Source: Linyphia triangularis
Lineage: Eukaryota; Arthropoda; Arachnida; Araneae; Linyphiidae
Length of the DNA stretch: 64,000 bases
Assembly: GCA_963978545.1 (NCBI GenBank)
Contig: OZ021722.1
Location: forward strand, 12,057,401-12,121,400
Direction: 5' to 3'
In this document: one piece after another, positions 32,530-44,379 of the stretch
How positions within the stretch are numbered: the stretch's first letter is position 1
How the letters are laid out: each line of letters begins with the position of its first letter
Translations under genes and position numbers: made by a program
Notes under the pieces: model-generated
Seen by the model: only the letters and a program-made list of their open reading frames with translations
Told to the model about the DNA's origin: nothing
Databases searched by the model: none

Positions 32530-35500
32530 ATATCAAAGACTATTTATACTCTTCTTGTACATAGAGGCAGCATATCCCTTAAGTATTTGTGCACTAGTTC
32601 TTTCAAAATTTAAACTTTCAGTTTCTGCTAGTTTCTTAAAGTTTTAGTAAACTAAGCATTATTGTTACTGAAGTCGTCAATTGTATAAATGACGTCTGGA
32701 AAATTTATTGTGATAATAATAAATAATATGTCAAATAATATAACATCAGATGCATTTTGTCAATTATTGTAGTGAATTGAAAGATAGGTTAAATTAATCA
32801 GTGAAAGTTCATTCAGTAATCTTTATTAGCTAAAGGTCACTTTTTTTAAAAGCTGGAAAATTCTAGTAAATAATATATGGTTATCGCTGAACAAAATCGC
32901 AATTTTATCCTGCTGTTTTAAAATTGAAAGAAGTAACCAAAAGAAGTGATTTCGTGTTATTGTCAAGAGCTAGGAATAAACTGCTCATTTCGTGATTACA
33001 TACAGTTGTCCAATTACAGGTAGTCCCCCCCTCCCCCTTTTTCTTTTTCTTCTCTTTTTAACGAAAGGCTCATTCTTCTTATTACGTGCGTACCCCCGAA
33101 ATAATTAATCAACTACGATCTAAAAACCACCGATCGCCAACTTACCTAAACTTGACAATAGTTTTCAATCGCAGAACTTCTTATTCTTATCCCCTCACAA
33201 GAACCGAAAATCCCCCCTAAAAATATTTCCACGCAAAATTCAAAACAAAAGACGGCCTAATAAATTTCTCCTCTTCGCCCTTAACATCTCCTCCTTCCCC
33301 GGAAAACTAATTGCATTCTTCATAAACCACTCCTAAACTCCCGGTCGCAGTTATATCATCCACCTAAACTCTTCCAGACCCATAACACAACCAAAACCAA
33401 ACATTCTCTTATGGGAGCTTTTTTTTTACTTCTTCTTCGTGTCTTCATCATCCCCGACGTTATGCCTTTATTGCCTCTTCACAATCCAAGAGTCACTTCT
33501 AAATGAAAATTATTGGCCAAACCGCAGAATGCAGCCTTTGGAAACAATACAAAAGCGAAGGTAGGAGATAAAATATCTTCTAGACCCCCCCCCCCTCCCC
33601 TTTAAGTTCTAGCCCTCCCCCCCCCCTCCCCCCCAAACCACCGTCTGTGGAAACGCTCTCTTATGGGTTGGAATGTACGAATCTGAGTTAATTAGCGAAC
33701 GGTTTAATTTAAACGAGAAATACCTCTGCGCGTTACCGCTTTTCCAGGGGGCACATTAATGGGGATGAGGGGGGGGGGGGGGTAAGTGAAAGTACCGCGG
33801 TATTCGAAGGCGGCTTTGTTGGATTGTTCTGAGGTATGCTCGCGGTGCATACCTGAACGGGGACATACCTTCCGAACGTCCCCCATTCATTCGTTTATTT
33901 ATTCGTTTTCTGTTCCCCCTTATAGTTTAGGTGGGAAGTTTCGTGTGGGAAAAATGCGTATAGGGAAGTGAAATGCAAAAGATCCACCTTGCTTCGTGAA
34001 AAATGTCGCTTTTCGGAAAAGGGGAACTATTTTTGGTGCTTCATCCCCCCAATGTTAGTGTGTGTTGTGTGAAATGCCACTTGTGGGATGTAAATTAAAT
34101 TTCGTGGTTTGGCTTGGACTTTGGGGGGGGAGGGAGTATTGTTTGAATGTTTTTATTGATATCGTTTGTGGCTCCCCCCCCAAGTAGTGGCTCTGGAATT
34201 GCTTTTTAATTAAAGTGCTCGAAGACGTGATTTTACGACGTGTAAGGATGCGTGAAAGAAGAGCGATAGGAAAGATAGGAATTTCAGAATTGTAATAGGA
34301 AAGAAAGGTGTATATTATTCCGTAAAGGAGGCAGTTGGGCTGAGAAGTACGATGTGCCTTTTCTAAATTTTATTAACTTTGGGTATTTTCATTAGTGGTT
34401 TTACATGGTGTAATTAATTTGAAGGTTGTGGAAGGTAAAAGAGCATTAGAAAGCTTTTAATCAAAACTGAGATTCTCGTACCATTTTATATATATAGCTT
34501 CATTTTTGGAACATGTGTGTTCGAAAAAGAGAAAATGGCGCAAAATTTTTACTTTACTGAGATATAAGTGCCTTGCCAGTTCGGTATGTATTTGTTATTT
34601 AATTTTTTTGAGTTTTTATACGTATGTTAAAACTCACGATTAATTTTGAGAAGGAACCCCTGTTTGTAAAGAGAATTCTGAATATGTCCCTAGAGAAAAA
34701 TTACCAATCGCTTTTTAAATCTTTGCTTCTGTTTTTCAAGCTTTACTGTTTTTGAAGAATTCTAGCAATATCATATATTTTATTTCAATATTTATAACTC
34801 CTAAAAAATATTCCTATATGGCATGGAATAGACTAGATTTGGCGAGACTTATCAGGTACTTTTAGTTTTTCAGCATTTGTAAAAATGTAGAGTCTGGGAG
34901 AATGTCCTGTGATACAAGTTAATTATTTGTAATTACATCGTAGCTCTCTTTTGAACCCAATTGCAATTTATTTGTACTTTGTAAATGTAAAATTTGGTTA
35001 GAATGTGTAATACGGGTCCCACTTTTTGTTTGGCGATTTTGCGCCACATATCGTAACCTTGCGCCAATATGGTTACATTCCAACTTGGCATCCATTTTAA
35101 CAAATCTCTAGTTATACGTCAATTCATCTGGGCCACAAAGTCGCCGAAAAAAAAAAGGGGGGGGGGGGGCATAAAGTACATTCTAACCTAAAATGTATTT
35201 ATATAAATGCTGATTGACTGATTAATTCTTATCAGTTACAGTTACTGTCTTTTTCGGTAAATAAAATAATACGATACTCATCAATTTTAAAAACAAACTG
35301 TCATCGTACTTTTTCCTAAAAACATAGCCTTGTTGCCTCTCACCGCAAATTAAAAGCTAACCATTGAATCTTAACATAATATGACTAACTTTCTACTCGA
35401 GATATAATAAACGGGAGATTATTGTATACGTGAATAGGGACCAAATTAATTAATATAATAAAGCAAGTAATCGCGAATAAGTGTATAACTCCTAACCATA

Positions 35501-37045
35501 ACAGAAACAAATCGAAACTTCGAAAATCCGTAAGAAGTTTAAAAGTTTCCCACCCTTCTTCATATGCTTGAGTACATTTGACGGCTGAGATTCGTCATGC
35601 ACTTGTTTTGCCTGTTAATAATGACGAACCTAATTCGTCATTCAAACTAGTTTGATTGGATAGATTTTAATGTCACAAGAGCCATGATTGGTTAAGTCAA
35701 ACATCGGTTGGTTTACCTATACTTTAAAAAAAAAAAATTTGTTTGGCTGTATTCCTTTAAAGTTCCTTTATTGTTTTGAACCAACCGTTCAAAACGCAAG
35801 AATTTTCCCAAATAAATCTGTACCCAAAGGGTTAAAAACCATGCTACTACTTCAATAACAATATAATTTCTAACATTCAACCGTCGTTATTGATTACTTC
35901 GTCAAACACAGTTCTAATATCGCAATAACTAGTTAAGTGACAAACTTTCATTTGAGTACGCCGTGACTGTCCCATTCTTGGCAATTTTCTACGCCGTGGA
36001 AACAGCACAGCTGGCGATGCCCAAAACTCTTCTCCTTGCCAATCTCTTTCAAATTTAAATTCCCGCGCTGATTACATCTGAATCATTCCTTCTTTCCGGC
36101 AAAACGTCCTTCCGGAAGTCAGGAGTCAACGAGGGGTCCTTTCCTAAGCCCCCCCCCCCCTCAACGCCAAAAGGGGGAGGATGGTCCCTTCAAACCGTGA
36201 GTCAGGTTTCCTGCAGGAATCTCTCGCACAAAAACTTTCTTCTCCTCTTCTAGTTACGTTCGGATGAACCGAAAAACTTCCGTTCCTGAGTCATTGGGAG
36301 GATGGAGAGCAATGCAGCATCCTCTTCCATCTCTCTTGCTCTTCCGCATCCGGGAGGGATGGATGGAGAGAGTGCTCTTTTCCCCTCCTCCCCATCTCTT
36401 GTATTACGGTGGTGGGGCCAGTTTAATGTTGAGTGATGGTTTGCTCGTGAGTGCGGTGGTTTGGACGTGCAGTTTGAACTTGTAAAACGACGATGTGTGT
36501 GTGTTAGGGGAGTCGATGAAACGTTGATGTTGGACGGATTGTTTTAGTGGATGATTTTTGGAATCGTCATTTGTTTAGTTTTCTTTGCTTTGAAAAATGT
36601 ATTCTAAATTGCCAGTTTTGTGTTAAGTATTTCAAAACACTCCAAGCACTACAATCGTGATAGATTTTAGAGGAAATGTCCTAACATTCGTTTGTGGGTA
36701 CATAGGGGACTTCTGTCTGTATTTCGTGGACATTATTTAGAATCACAATTGTAGGCATAAGGCTTTTTTTCACATAGATTTTAATGTTCATTTATAACTT
36801 CGTGTGATTCTAAATTGAGAGCTGTCGTTCAACTTGATCTGTCCAAAATTACATATGTGGTTACGTACCTACCACATATACACAAATATTACATATTATT
36901 TGTCTGACAATATTAGTTCATGTAATCATGGCCACAGAGAAACCAATTTTTCTACGGACTTTTTTTTTTTTGGCTTGGGATGGGGGGGGGGGGGGATAGC
37001 TTTTACGGATTGTTATTTCTTTGACTTTTCCTATCACTATCACTC
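32530..37045. other. Unique sequence rich in homopolymers
   Basis: Contains C11, C10, G14, G13, C12 and G14 runs (33585, 33617, 33769, 35157, 36149, 36982). A polypyrimidine-AG at 36253 precedes a GC-rich stretch, but only one of three frames stays open and no good donor closes it. No gene or repeat supported. Confidence 0.5.
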
Positions 37046-37049
37046 TTGC

Positions 37050-37335
37050 ATTGCGATGAATGAGTACGAGATACAATAGCAACTACTACACCAACGTAGC
37101 ATTCAACGAAACAACGCAAATCTCGTAAATAGCAGAAGTATGGATGAATTTCTAGAGAATTTGCAAAAAATTGAGAAAAGACATTCGCTTAGTTTTAAAG
37201 AACGTCCGTAAAACGTAAAAATCCGTAAAATCTACGTAAAATTTGTAAAAACTACGGAAAATCCGTAGAAAAGGTCTCTGTAGACCATATTTTCAGACAT
37301 AGACAGGTTGTGTAAATAACATAATATTGTTAATT
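37050..37335 (+). repeat. Single dispersed copy of the 20.5-kb tandem-array unit
   Basis: It aligns with the first array unit at about 20558-20800 in the same orientation: gaatgagtacgagatacaat, aacaacgcaaatctcgtaaa, acgtccgtaaaacg, gtagaccatattttcagaca and taacataatattgttaatt. It is one unit long plus the shared left flank, and not tandem. The repeat is therefore dispersed as well as amplified locally. No ends typical of a transposon were identified. Confidence 0.8.
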
Positions 37336-37339
37336 TCAC

Positions 37340-38125
37340 TTTTTGTTAACTTAAAACGTTTTCGTTACTATTTTTTTAATGTAAACTTAAAAAAATTTAA
37401 ATATTTTTTATAATACGAGAACAGACAAGAAGTAACACATAAATGTGTGTTAGATTTGTCGGATTCAAAACGAAATTCGAAAAAAGCGTAGATAAAATTA
37501 CAAAAACCCCCTTTCGAGTGTATTTCTTTCTTATATTATGAAAATAAATATTAAGTATAAAAAAATTTACAAATATCAATAATTAATAAAAAAAAAAAAT
37601 GCCTTAAGCCAGATATTTTTAGCTGTACAATCATTCGTAGAACATGGAAATATCAGTTGAATATATCCTTCTTGCTTATTATTATTATTATTATTATTAG
37701 AGCACTATGTTGCGTTATGTGTGGTGAATCTGGTATTTATTGTTACTTTTTAAACTACTTTCTTATTTAATTCCGGATAGATTATCGATTCCTTTTCGTC
37801 TGCATCCAGTTTCTCTTCGGTGATTGATGATTGACCCATAGTAATTGATTATTCACTCCATTCATGGAAGTTAAGCCTTTGTTCATAGCAACTGTATTGT
37901 CCTAGCTCCACTACTCATATTGTTTCATGGCTACAAGCTTTTAACTGCTTAAAGCTTTTAACTGTCCGCTTGGTTTCGACCATAGGTAGAGTCAGTTGAC
38001 GAGGAACAATACTTTGTAAATTATTTAAGAGAGTACCGATTGTTAATAAATTAATTGGTTTCTCAGTAGTTATTAATGTATGAATAGTTTGTTTTGTATT
38101 CTGAATGTTGATATTTGTTTACTTA
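37340..38125. other. Unique AT-rich sequence
   Basis: An ATT trinucleotide run at 37678-37699. Nothing else recognised. Confidence 0.5.
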
Positions 38126-38128
38126 GTG

Positions 38129-38405
38129 CAGGGGTGAAAATCTTCCGCTTTTATCCAGATTTCCGCTTTTTTTTTTCTCTCTGAAAAGTTCCGATTTTTC
38201 TACAATTTTATTATTTTTAGAGGACTTTATATGGCTTTATCAGACTAAATTTGCCTAAAACCCTTCTCAGAAAAAATTTCTATCTGTACCTTTGCTCTGT
38301 ACGCACATTAGTACAAAATTATATTCTTATTCAACTATTTTTGTAGTTCAAAATTATGCTGCGTATATTTTCCTCCTTTTTATATTTTGTCTGTTTTCTC
38401 CTCTG
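38129..38405 (-). mobile_element. Fold-back DNA element (CAGGGGTGAAA end), Helitron-free copy
   Basis: The reverse complement of this 277-bp stretch aligns with 15596-15682 joined to 16128-16309. Left end CAGGGGTGAAAA, right end TTTCTCCTCTG, imperfect inverted ends. Flanks ACTTAGTG and ATTTAGGA could be a decayed 8-bp duplication. It contains repeated ttccgctttt. No transposase. Confidence 0.8.
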
Positions 38406-39091
38406 ATTTAGGATTTTTCTTTTTTTTTCGGCAAATCCAGCGTGCAACGCCATTTAATTCTTGTCCTCTTATGGTTTTTTCCTTACTTTATTTGGTTAAA
38501 ATTAATTTTCTTTTCTTAATATGAACATTTAGTATCCACGAACTAAAGTCATCAATTTTAGTTCATTCTGAACGTTTAAGAAGTGGCTTCAATTGTCTTA
38601 CGAAACACATAAGCAGCTACTTTCAGCCATTTTCTTAATTCTCAAGTCTGTCTACCTACATAATTAGCAAATAATTCAATTGTTTATTTAGCTTAATAAA
38701 AAAAAAAACTTTGAAGTTTAAGTTTACAAATAACACCGTCTCTAGTGTAAGTCAATGCCAACAAACAGTGTATTATGAATCCCTCCCCCCCCCCCTCTAA
38801 TTCCTGGAGAAAGTTTTCAATTACTGACTGTAAATTGTCAATTTCTTCAATTCGTTTCCTACAGAAATTGTACACCAGTTTCATATCAAAAGGTAGTGAT
38901 GTTATATTCTTCTATTTGTATTATCCTACAGCTTCAATTTACTTATTTACGAAACATGATTCAGGTACACACATTCTCTATTATTTACTCAAATTTCTCG
39001 TGAAGAGAAATTGTTTAATTACTTGTTCTGTAAAAGTCAATAGCGAGCATTTATTTTTATGCAGGAACACGTCGTAAATTTATCTAATTCA

Positions 39092-39093
<2 letters not shown>

Positions 39094-39123
<30 letters not shown>
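39094..39123. repeat. Poly(T) tract of 30, followed by T- and TA-rich sequence
   Basis: Thirty consecutive T, then aatttttta and a short TA run. Seen directly. No SINE or LINE body adjoins it. Confidence 0.95.
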
Positions 39124-39128
<5 letters not shown>

Positions 39129-39129
39129 T

Positions 39130-40100
39130 TTATATATATATATATTTTTTTTGCTTTCGTTTAAAAATTGCTTTTCTGATAGTTTATGAGTCTTAACTAC
39201 TGGCTTATCCTATCATAAATTTATTTATTTTATCTTAAATTTCGGATACCATTTCATATTAAAAAATCTATACCCCGGATCAAAGATACAATAAAGCGTT
39301 GTGCCTTTGCCCACTGTTTTCTTTTTCTTCTTCTTCTTTCCCCTCCCAAGATGTATTAATAATAAATTAAAGAAAATATGCTATTTCTATCTTTTACTGA
39401 GCAAACCTTCATAATTTTACTGAGAAAAATTATATCATTTTACTGATCACGAGTATAATAACACTATAATTAGATTATATCAGTTTAGTAGCAGTACTTT
39501 TTTTTTTTTTTGTAACGTTAGGTGATTAATAATCTAGAACTTAAATAAATCTTCAAAAATAATTATGCGCTTTATCGTTTCACGGTTTACAAAAATTAAG
39601 TACTAAAACTTAGCACTTAATTACACACATTATTAAACAAGAAGCATCCACACTAATTCAATTAAGCTTTGTACAAAAACCTTCCCAATGGCTTGCTGCA
39701 GACACCTGTTGAGATATGCCTTTTTATGTAGACTACCACAGCACCTCTAATACGTACTAAATTTGCTTTAGACCATTGGTTCTTGAAAACAGTGCTAATC
39801 ACGAGACGAATAGATCAAAGTGCAACATATTTCCTTACTTTTCCTTTGACATGGCCCTTTAAACGATGTTTAAAAAACTAATCAGAAACATCTTTTTATC
39901 GCTCGTACGTCCCGTAAGCCACATCGTAAAATTTTTCGATTGACCATAGGCTAAAGAACAATTTCAGCCATTGCTTTCCTACAAAAATAGTACATCAGTT
40001 ACCATACTGCTGTATCTATGCTATAACATTACAATTACATATCCATTCCATTATTCATAGCATGCATACCTTTGCATAATTACATATACACTTCCATTAA
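39130..40100. other. AT-rich unique sequence
   Basis: No gene, repeat element or tRNA box recognised. Confidence 0.5.
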
Positions 40101-41260
40101 CGTTGTTCAAGAAATGGACCACTGTTGCAAATAGCCACTATCCCTAACTTAAATTCCTTGCAAAAAATGTTCTGGTACCCTTTCTATGAAGTCAATTCCT
40201 TCTGATATTCAGTTAACGTTATCATACCCCCACTCCTTCTCAGATTACATATTCCTGCAATTTCAGTAACTTTATTTATGTAACGAACAGGCCACAAAAC
40301 CGGGAAATCAGGGAAATGTCAGGGAACTTTTTAAAATTTTATGAAAACCAGGGAAATTTTGTATTGTTTAAGGCACGTTCATTCCATATTTTGGTGCTAT
40401 TTACATGGAGATTTGCAGTGGTAAGCCATTAGAATTTTAATGTTACGGAATAATTTAAACTTTTCATCACCAGCAAATTATCTCTTTAGCAAATTGCATA
40501 CATGTACTTTATTTCTATTCGTTCAGGGTGTCTAGACATCTGGAAAACCTAAGAAAATTGGGGAAATTTGAAAAAAAGTTTATCCTAAAATCAGGGAATT
40601 TTGTAGAAATCTGTCAGGGAATTATCAGGGAACTTTTTTTCCCTGAATTTTGTGGCCACTCTGAACGAACCACAGTTACAATCATTATCCTTAAATTCCT
40701 CGTTAAAGTGTTCAGTTACTCGATCTATCAAGTAAATTCCTCCTAATCAGTTAACGATGTTGGTACACTTACTCCTTCTCAAGTTACACACTCCTGCAAT
40801 TTCAGCAACTTTATTTGTGTAACGAACCACAGTTCCAATCATTATCCTTAAATTCCTCTTTAAAGTGTTCAGTTATTAAGTCAATTCCTCCTAATCAGTT
40901 AGCGATGTCATACACCTGCTCCTCCTGCTCGAATTACACACTCCTGCAATTTCAGTGTATTTACGTAATGAGCCACAGTTAGAAGCATCTATTATCCCTA
41001 ACCCAATTTCTCTTCTGAAATTGTTCAATTACCCCCCCCCCCCCCTCTATGAACTTAAATTCCTCCACCCATTCAGTTACACCAATGTTGTCATACACTT
41101 ACTCCTGCTCCAATGACATACTCCTGCAACTACGCTGGCTTTATTTACGTAACGAGCCACCAGTTACAAACATTCTTATTTTATCCCTTACTCAAATTCT
41201 TCGTCAAAACGCACAATTACCCAGGTTCAAATAGTCAATTTCTCCCCATTCCTTTTCTAC
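40101..41260 (+). repeat. Degenerate tandem array, units about 140-180 bp, about five copies
   Basis: Recurring blocks in order: ctttatttrtgtaacgaacc (ends near 40287/40669, 40825, 40975 and 41160), acagttacaatcattatcc, cttaaattcctc, aaagtgttcagtta, attcctcctaatcagttaac and actcctgcaatttcag. Units differ by substitutions and by a C14 run at 41032. One unit is interrupted by a 376-bp DNA element at 40288-40663. No coding frame. Confidence 0.82.
40288..40663. mobile_element. DNA element with GGCCACAAAA inverted ends, 376 bp
   Basis: The left end CAGGCCACAAAACCGGGAAA and right end (inverted) CAGAGTGGCCACAAAATTC are imperfect terminal repeats; repeated cagggaa motifs follow inside both. AACGAA flanks each side (40282-40287, 40664-40669) and occurs once at the same point in neighbouring array units, so it is the duplicated target. 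At 40528 the interior has CAGGGTGTCTAG after attcgtt, which looks like another element end and mirrors the right end plus flank. This suggests a composite or internally rearranged element. hAT-like by its ends. Confidence 0.75.
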
Positions 41261-41261
41261 A

Positions 41262-41980
41262 AAAAACACGGAGCATTCCCGTGCTCAACAATGCCCCAAA
41301 CGATATTCACTGCAAAGAAGACCACCATAAATCGCAGCTCCCCGATTTCAGACGATCCTTTCACGCGCCAAAAAGTCGCCTCGGATGCAGTTAACCTCCG
41401 ATTACCGTGGAGACAAGGGGTGAGGGAGAAGGGGGGGGGGGCGTTTAACCCTTAATCCGCTCATCAGTAATTACGGACCAGTTACTTCGGTGCTCCTAGC
41501 TCGTAACCGTACATCACCGGCGGTGACTTCCGATTTCGAAAAGTCCGGATTTTGATCCGGGCAGTCAATCTCTCCTGTTTCTTTCCCGGTTTCGGTGGCT
41601 GGTCTCGCGGTAGAATGGGAAGTTGTTCCAGGATTCGGGACTGGGTAGTCATTGCGGATTTGCCGCGGGGTTGAGTGTATATGACTAGTTTTTGTTTGGT
41701 GATAGTTTGCGATTCTGCCCATGCCTGATGAATATTTTAGCTAGATAAGATCATTATGTTTTGATATTGCATGATAAGATCATTATGTTTTAATATCGCA
41801 TCAACTAATAAACATATTTTCTTACTAAAACGGGAGTGCATTAGTTTTTACTCTAATAAATATCAATTTGGATTGGTAATTTGAAAAAAAAAAAGTTTTT
41901 TTTTTCTTCCAACGGGTGGCGCTACTTTAAAAAAAAAAAAACCACGAACTTAATTTTGATGTGCTAATAAAAATTCTTTT
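41262..41980. other. GC-richer unique stretch, nothing certain
   Basis: 41270-41710 has more CpG than average and an 83-codon minus-strand frame (41471-41722) without splice context or family resemblance. It could be a conserved non-coding island. No gene called. Confidence 0.45.
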
Positions 41981-42011
41981 CTATGTTATGCTTTCTAATT
42001 TCTTTAATAAC

Positions 42012-42092
42012 CTTCTATTATTGCTATTAGATATGGTATCAAATATCTAATAGCAATAATAGAAGATTACTGCTATTAGATATGGTATTTAT
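42012..42092. repeat. Perfect 23-bp inverted repeat plus a third direct copy
   Basis: The arm at 42012-42034 (contains ATTGCTATTAGATAT) is exactly reverse-complemented at 42043-42065 around an 8-base loop. A third copy of tgctattagatatggtat follows at about 42070. It could fold as a short hairpin RNA, but the triple arrangement looks more like a template-switch event in replication. Confidence 0.85.
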
Positions 42093-42639
42093 TTTATATT
42101 AGATCTATAAATACCATAAGTTTCAAAGCAATATTTGTAAAAGCATTGTGATTTGCCAAAAAATATATTTCACTAGTCTATGTCACAAAATTAAATCGCC
42201 GATCGATCTTAAAGTAGTAACCGAATTCTAACTATGCTTTTCAATATGAAAATATTTGTATTGAATGTACCGTTATTGAAATTGATTACGAAAACACGCC
42301 CATTGAAAACTGATATGTTGTTAAAGAAAGTGTAGTCAATTAAATCACTTATTGAGTTTATATATGTATGGGCAAGCAATACATTTCAGAAGATATTTAT
42401 GGAAAGTTATAAAGCCGTTAAAATTTAAAAGCTAATGCTTTCATGGAAATATGTTTGTTAAGTTTTGTAAATTAAGTTATAAAATTTACTTATCCCTAAA
42501 ATTTTGTTTTTACAGTTTAAGCTTTATTTTTTGCTGCATTCTGCTGACCATCAAATTTAAGTTGAACGTGTGAGAAATAAAGTTTAAGATAGTCATATAC
42601 ATGAAACGAAAATTAAATCATATATATAGTTCTATACAT

Positions 42640-42771
42640 TATTTATATATTAATATACATTATATATACATTAATATATATAATAAAAATATATAAATAT
42701 ATATAATATAAATGTATATAATATAAATATATATAATATAAATATATATAATATAAATATATATAATAAAA

Positions 42772-42848
<77 letters not shown>
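42640..42848. repeat. AT microsatellite: ataatataaatatat repeats, then (TA)34
   Basis: Imperfect 15-20 bp AT repeats run to 42780, then an uninterrupted TA run to 42848. Frames through it are artefacts. Confidence 0.95.
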
Positions 42849-42849
<1 letters not shown>

Positions 42850-42852
<3 letters not shown>

Positions 42853-43650
42853 GAAATGTTTCAAAATTAGTATAATTATAGAAATAAACCCATTACTCTT
42901 CAAACAAAGATTCCATTTTTGCAAGGACAACAAAAGCATGTCTAAAAGTTGTTCTCAAAATATTCTTAAATAAAGAATAAGTTAATTATAATAATAATAT
43001 CAAAATATTCCAAAATAAAGTTCTAAAAATATTTTTTTACTCAACTATTTCAACCCGATGGTCAAAAAGACGATTCAATCTTAAAAGAGTCCAAATCCTC
43101 CCGCCATTTCAAAAAAATGTCTGGAAACTAGATTGAGTAACTCGACATGACAAAGTCTATCAAGACTGAAACGCCGTTAGGAAAAAAAGTTTGCCAACAG
43201 TCCCCCTTTAAAAGTAGTCCTCCTCCATAGGACACAACATGGCATTCTACTATTATTATCATCCTTCCTTCGCTCCCCGGGATTAAGTCATCAGTTCAAT
43301 GTAATGTAAGCCATTGGACCAGGGAGTTGGGATCAAAGGCTGTATCGTAAACTTGCGGCCGCTTCTGATCGGAGATTGCTGGGTGGGGGTTTTTCCGCGT
43401 CCAGCCACCTAGAAATGTTTTTGTTTTTTTTATGTTTTTGTTTTTAATGTTTCTGATCAGATAAGTCGAAGTACAAATTGTGTTGAATGAGTTTGATGTA
43501 TTTTGAGAATTTTCTTACGGGGGAAAAAAAAAAAAGTAAAAAAGAAGGGGAAAAAAAAAAGAAGAAAAAAAGGTAAGTTGGTCGGGTAATGGGTTACAGT
43601 TTTGACCTTATGATAAAAATGAGAAATGATAATTCATAAATGATTTAATT
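42850..43650. other. Unique sequence
   Basis: 43180-43420 is more GC-balanced. No frame with splice signals. Nothing recognised. Confidence 0.45.
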
Positions 43651-43654
43651 TGAA

Positions 43655-43965
43655 TTAAAATATAATTCAACGAAATTCTGAAATTGAACTTAAAAAATAA
43701 TATATAAATTGAATAATATTTCTGAAACAATTCAATAGAAATTCAGCAATAATTCGATAGTATTTCTGAAACAATTTAATAGAAATTCAGAAACAATTCA
43801 ATAGAAGTTCAGAAAAAATTCCATAGAAATTCAGAAATTATGCAATAGGAATTCAATACAAATTCAGATTACAATTCAATACAATTCAGAAACAATTCAA
43901 TACAATTCAGAAACAATTCAATAGAAATTAAAAAACATTTAATTAGATATTCAGATTTCTTTTTC
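43655..43965. repeat. 22-bp degenerate minisatellite
   Basis: Variants of gaaattcagaaacaattcaa recur at least eight times (a/c-attcaata-gaaattcaga), with shortened units near 43870-43920. Confidence 0.85.
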
Positions 43966-44203
43966 CATCGTTGTGTTACTGTAACCAAATTCTAAAATGG
44001 ACTCGAAGTTCAATAGAAATTTGTTAATTTGGAAATTATAACCCATTGCTAATAGCAAAAAAAATTCCGCTGTGATTTTTTTTTTATTATTATCATTTCT
44101 TGTTAAGAGATCTTTTAATTGATTGCATAGATAAGTTTACAAAACTCCCTTTCGATTGATTGTGTGTATATGTTTACAAATTTGTAACGATAATATACTA
44201 ATA

Positions 44204-44375
44204 CAGTCAAACCCCGTTAACGCGAAGTCGATGGGGCCGCTGAAATTGTTCGCGTTAACCGAATTTCGTGTTAAACGAATAAATTAGCGTTAAGTTTTAA
44301 GTACGGAGAACTGCTTTTACTTCGCTTTAAACGGAATTTCATGTTAAGCGATTTCGCATTAACAGGGTTTGACTG
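44204..44375. mobile_element. pogo/Tigger-like MITE with TA duplication
   Basis: This 172-bp element runs from CAGTCAAACCCCGTTAACGC to CGCATTAACAGGGTTTGACTG with TA on both sides (44202-44203, 44376-44377). Ends of the form CAGTCAAACC-CGTTAA-GCG are well known from pogo-group non-autonomous elements in animals. The interior repeats 'cgttaa' and 'cgaatttc' motifs. No transposase. Confidence 0.88.
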
Positions 44376-44379
44376 TACT

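Noticed and set aside
36254..36410. Exon suggested by a strong pyrimidine tract and TAG acceptor
   Set aside because: Two of three frames stop within 12 codons, and the open one has no plausible donor or recognisable protein.
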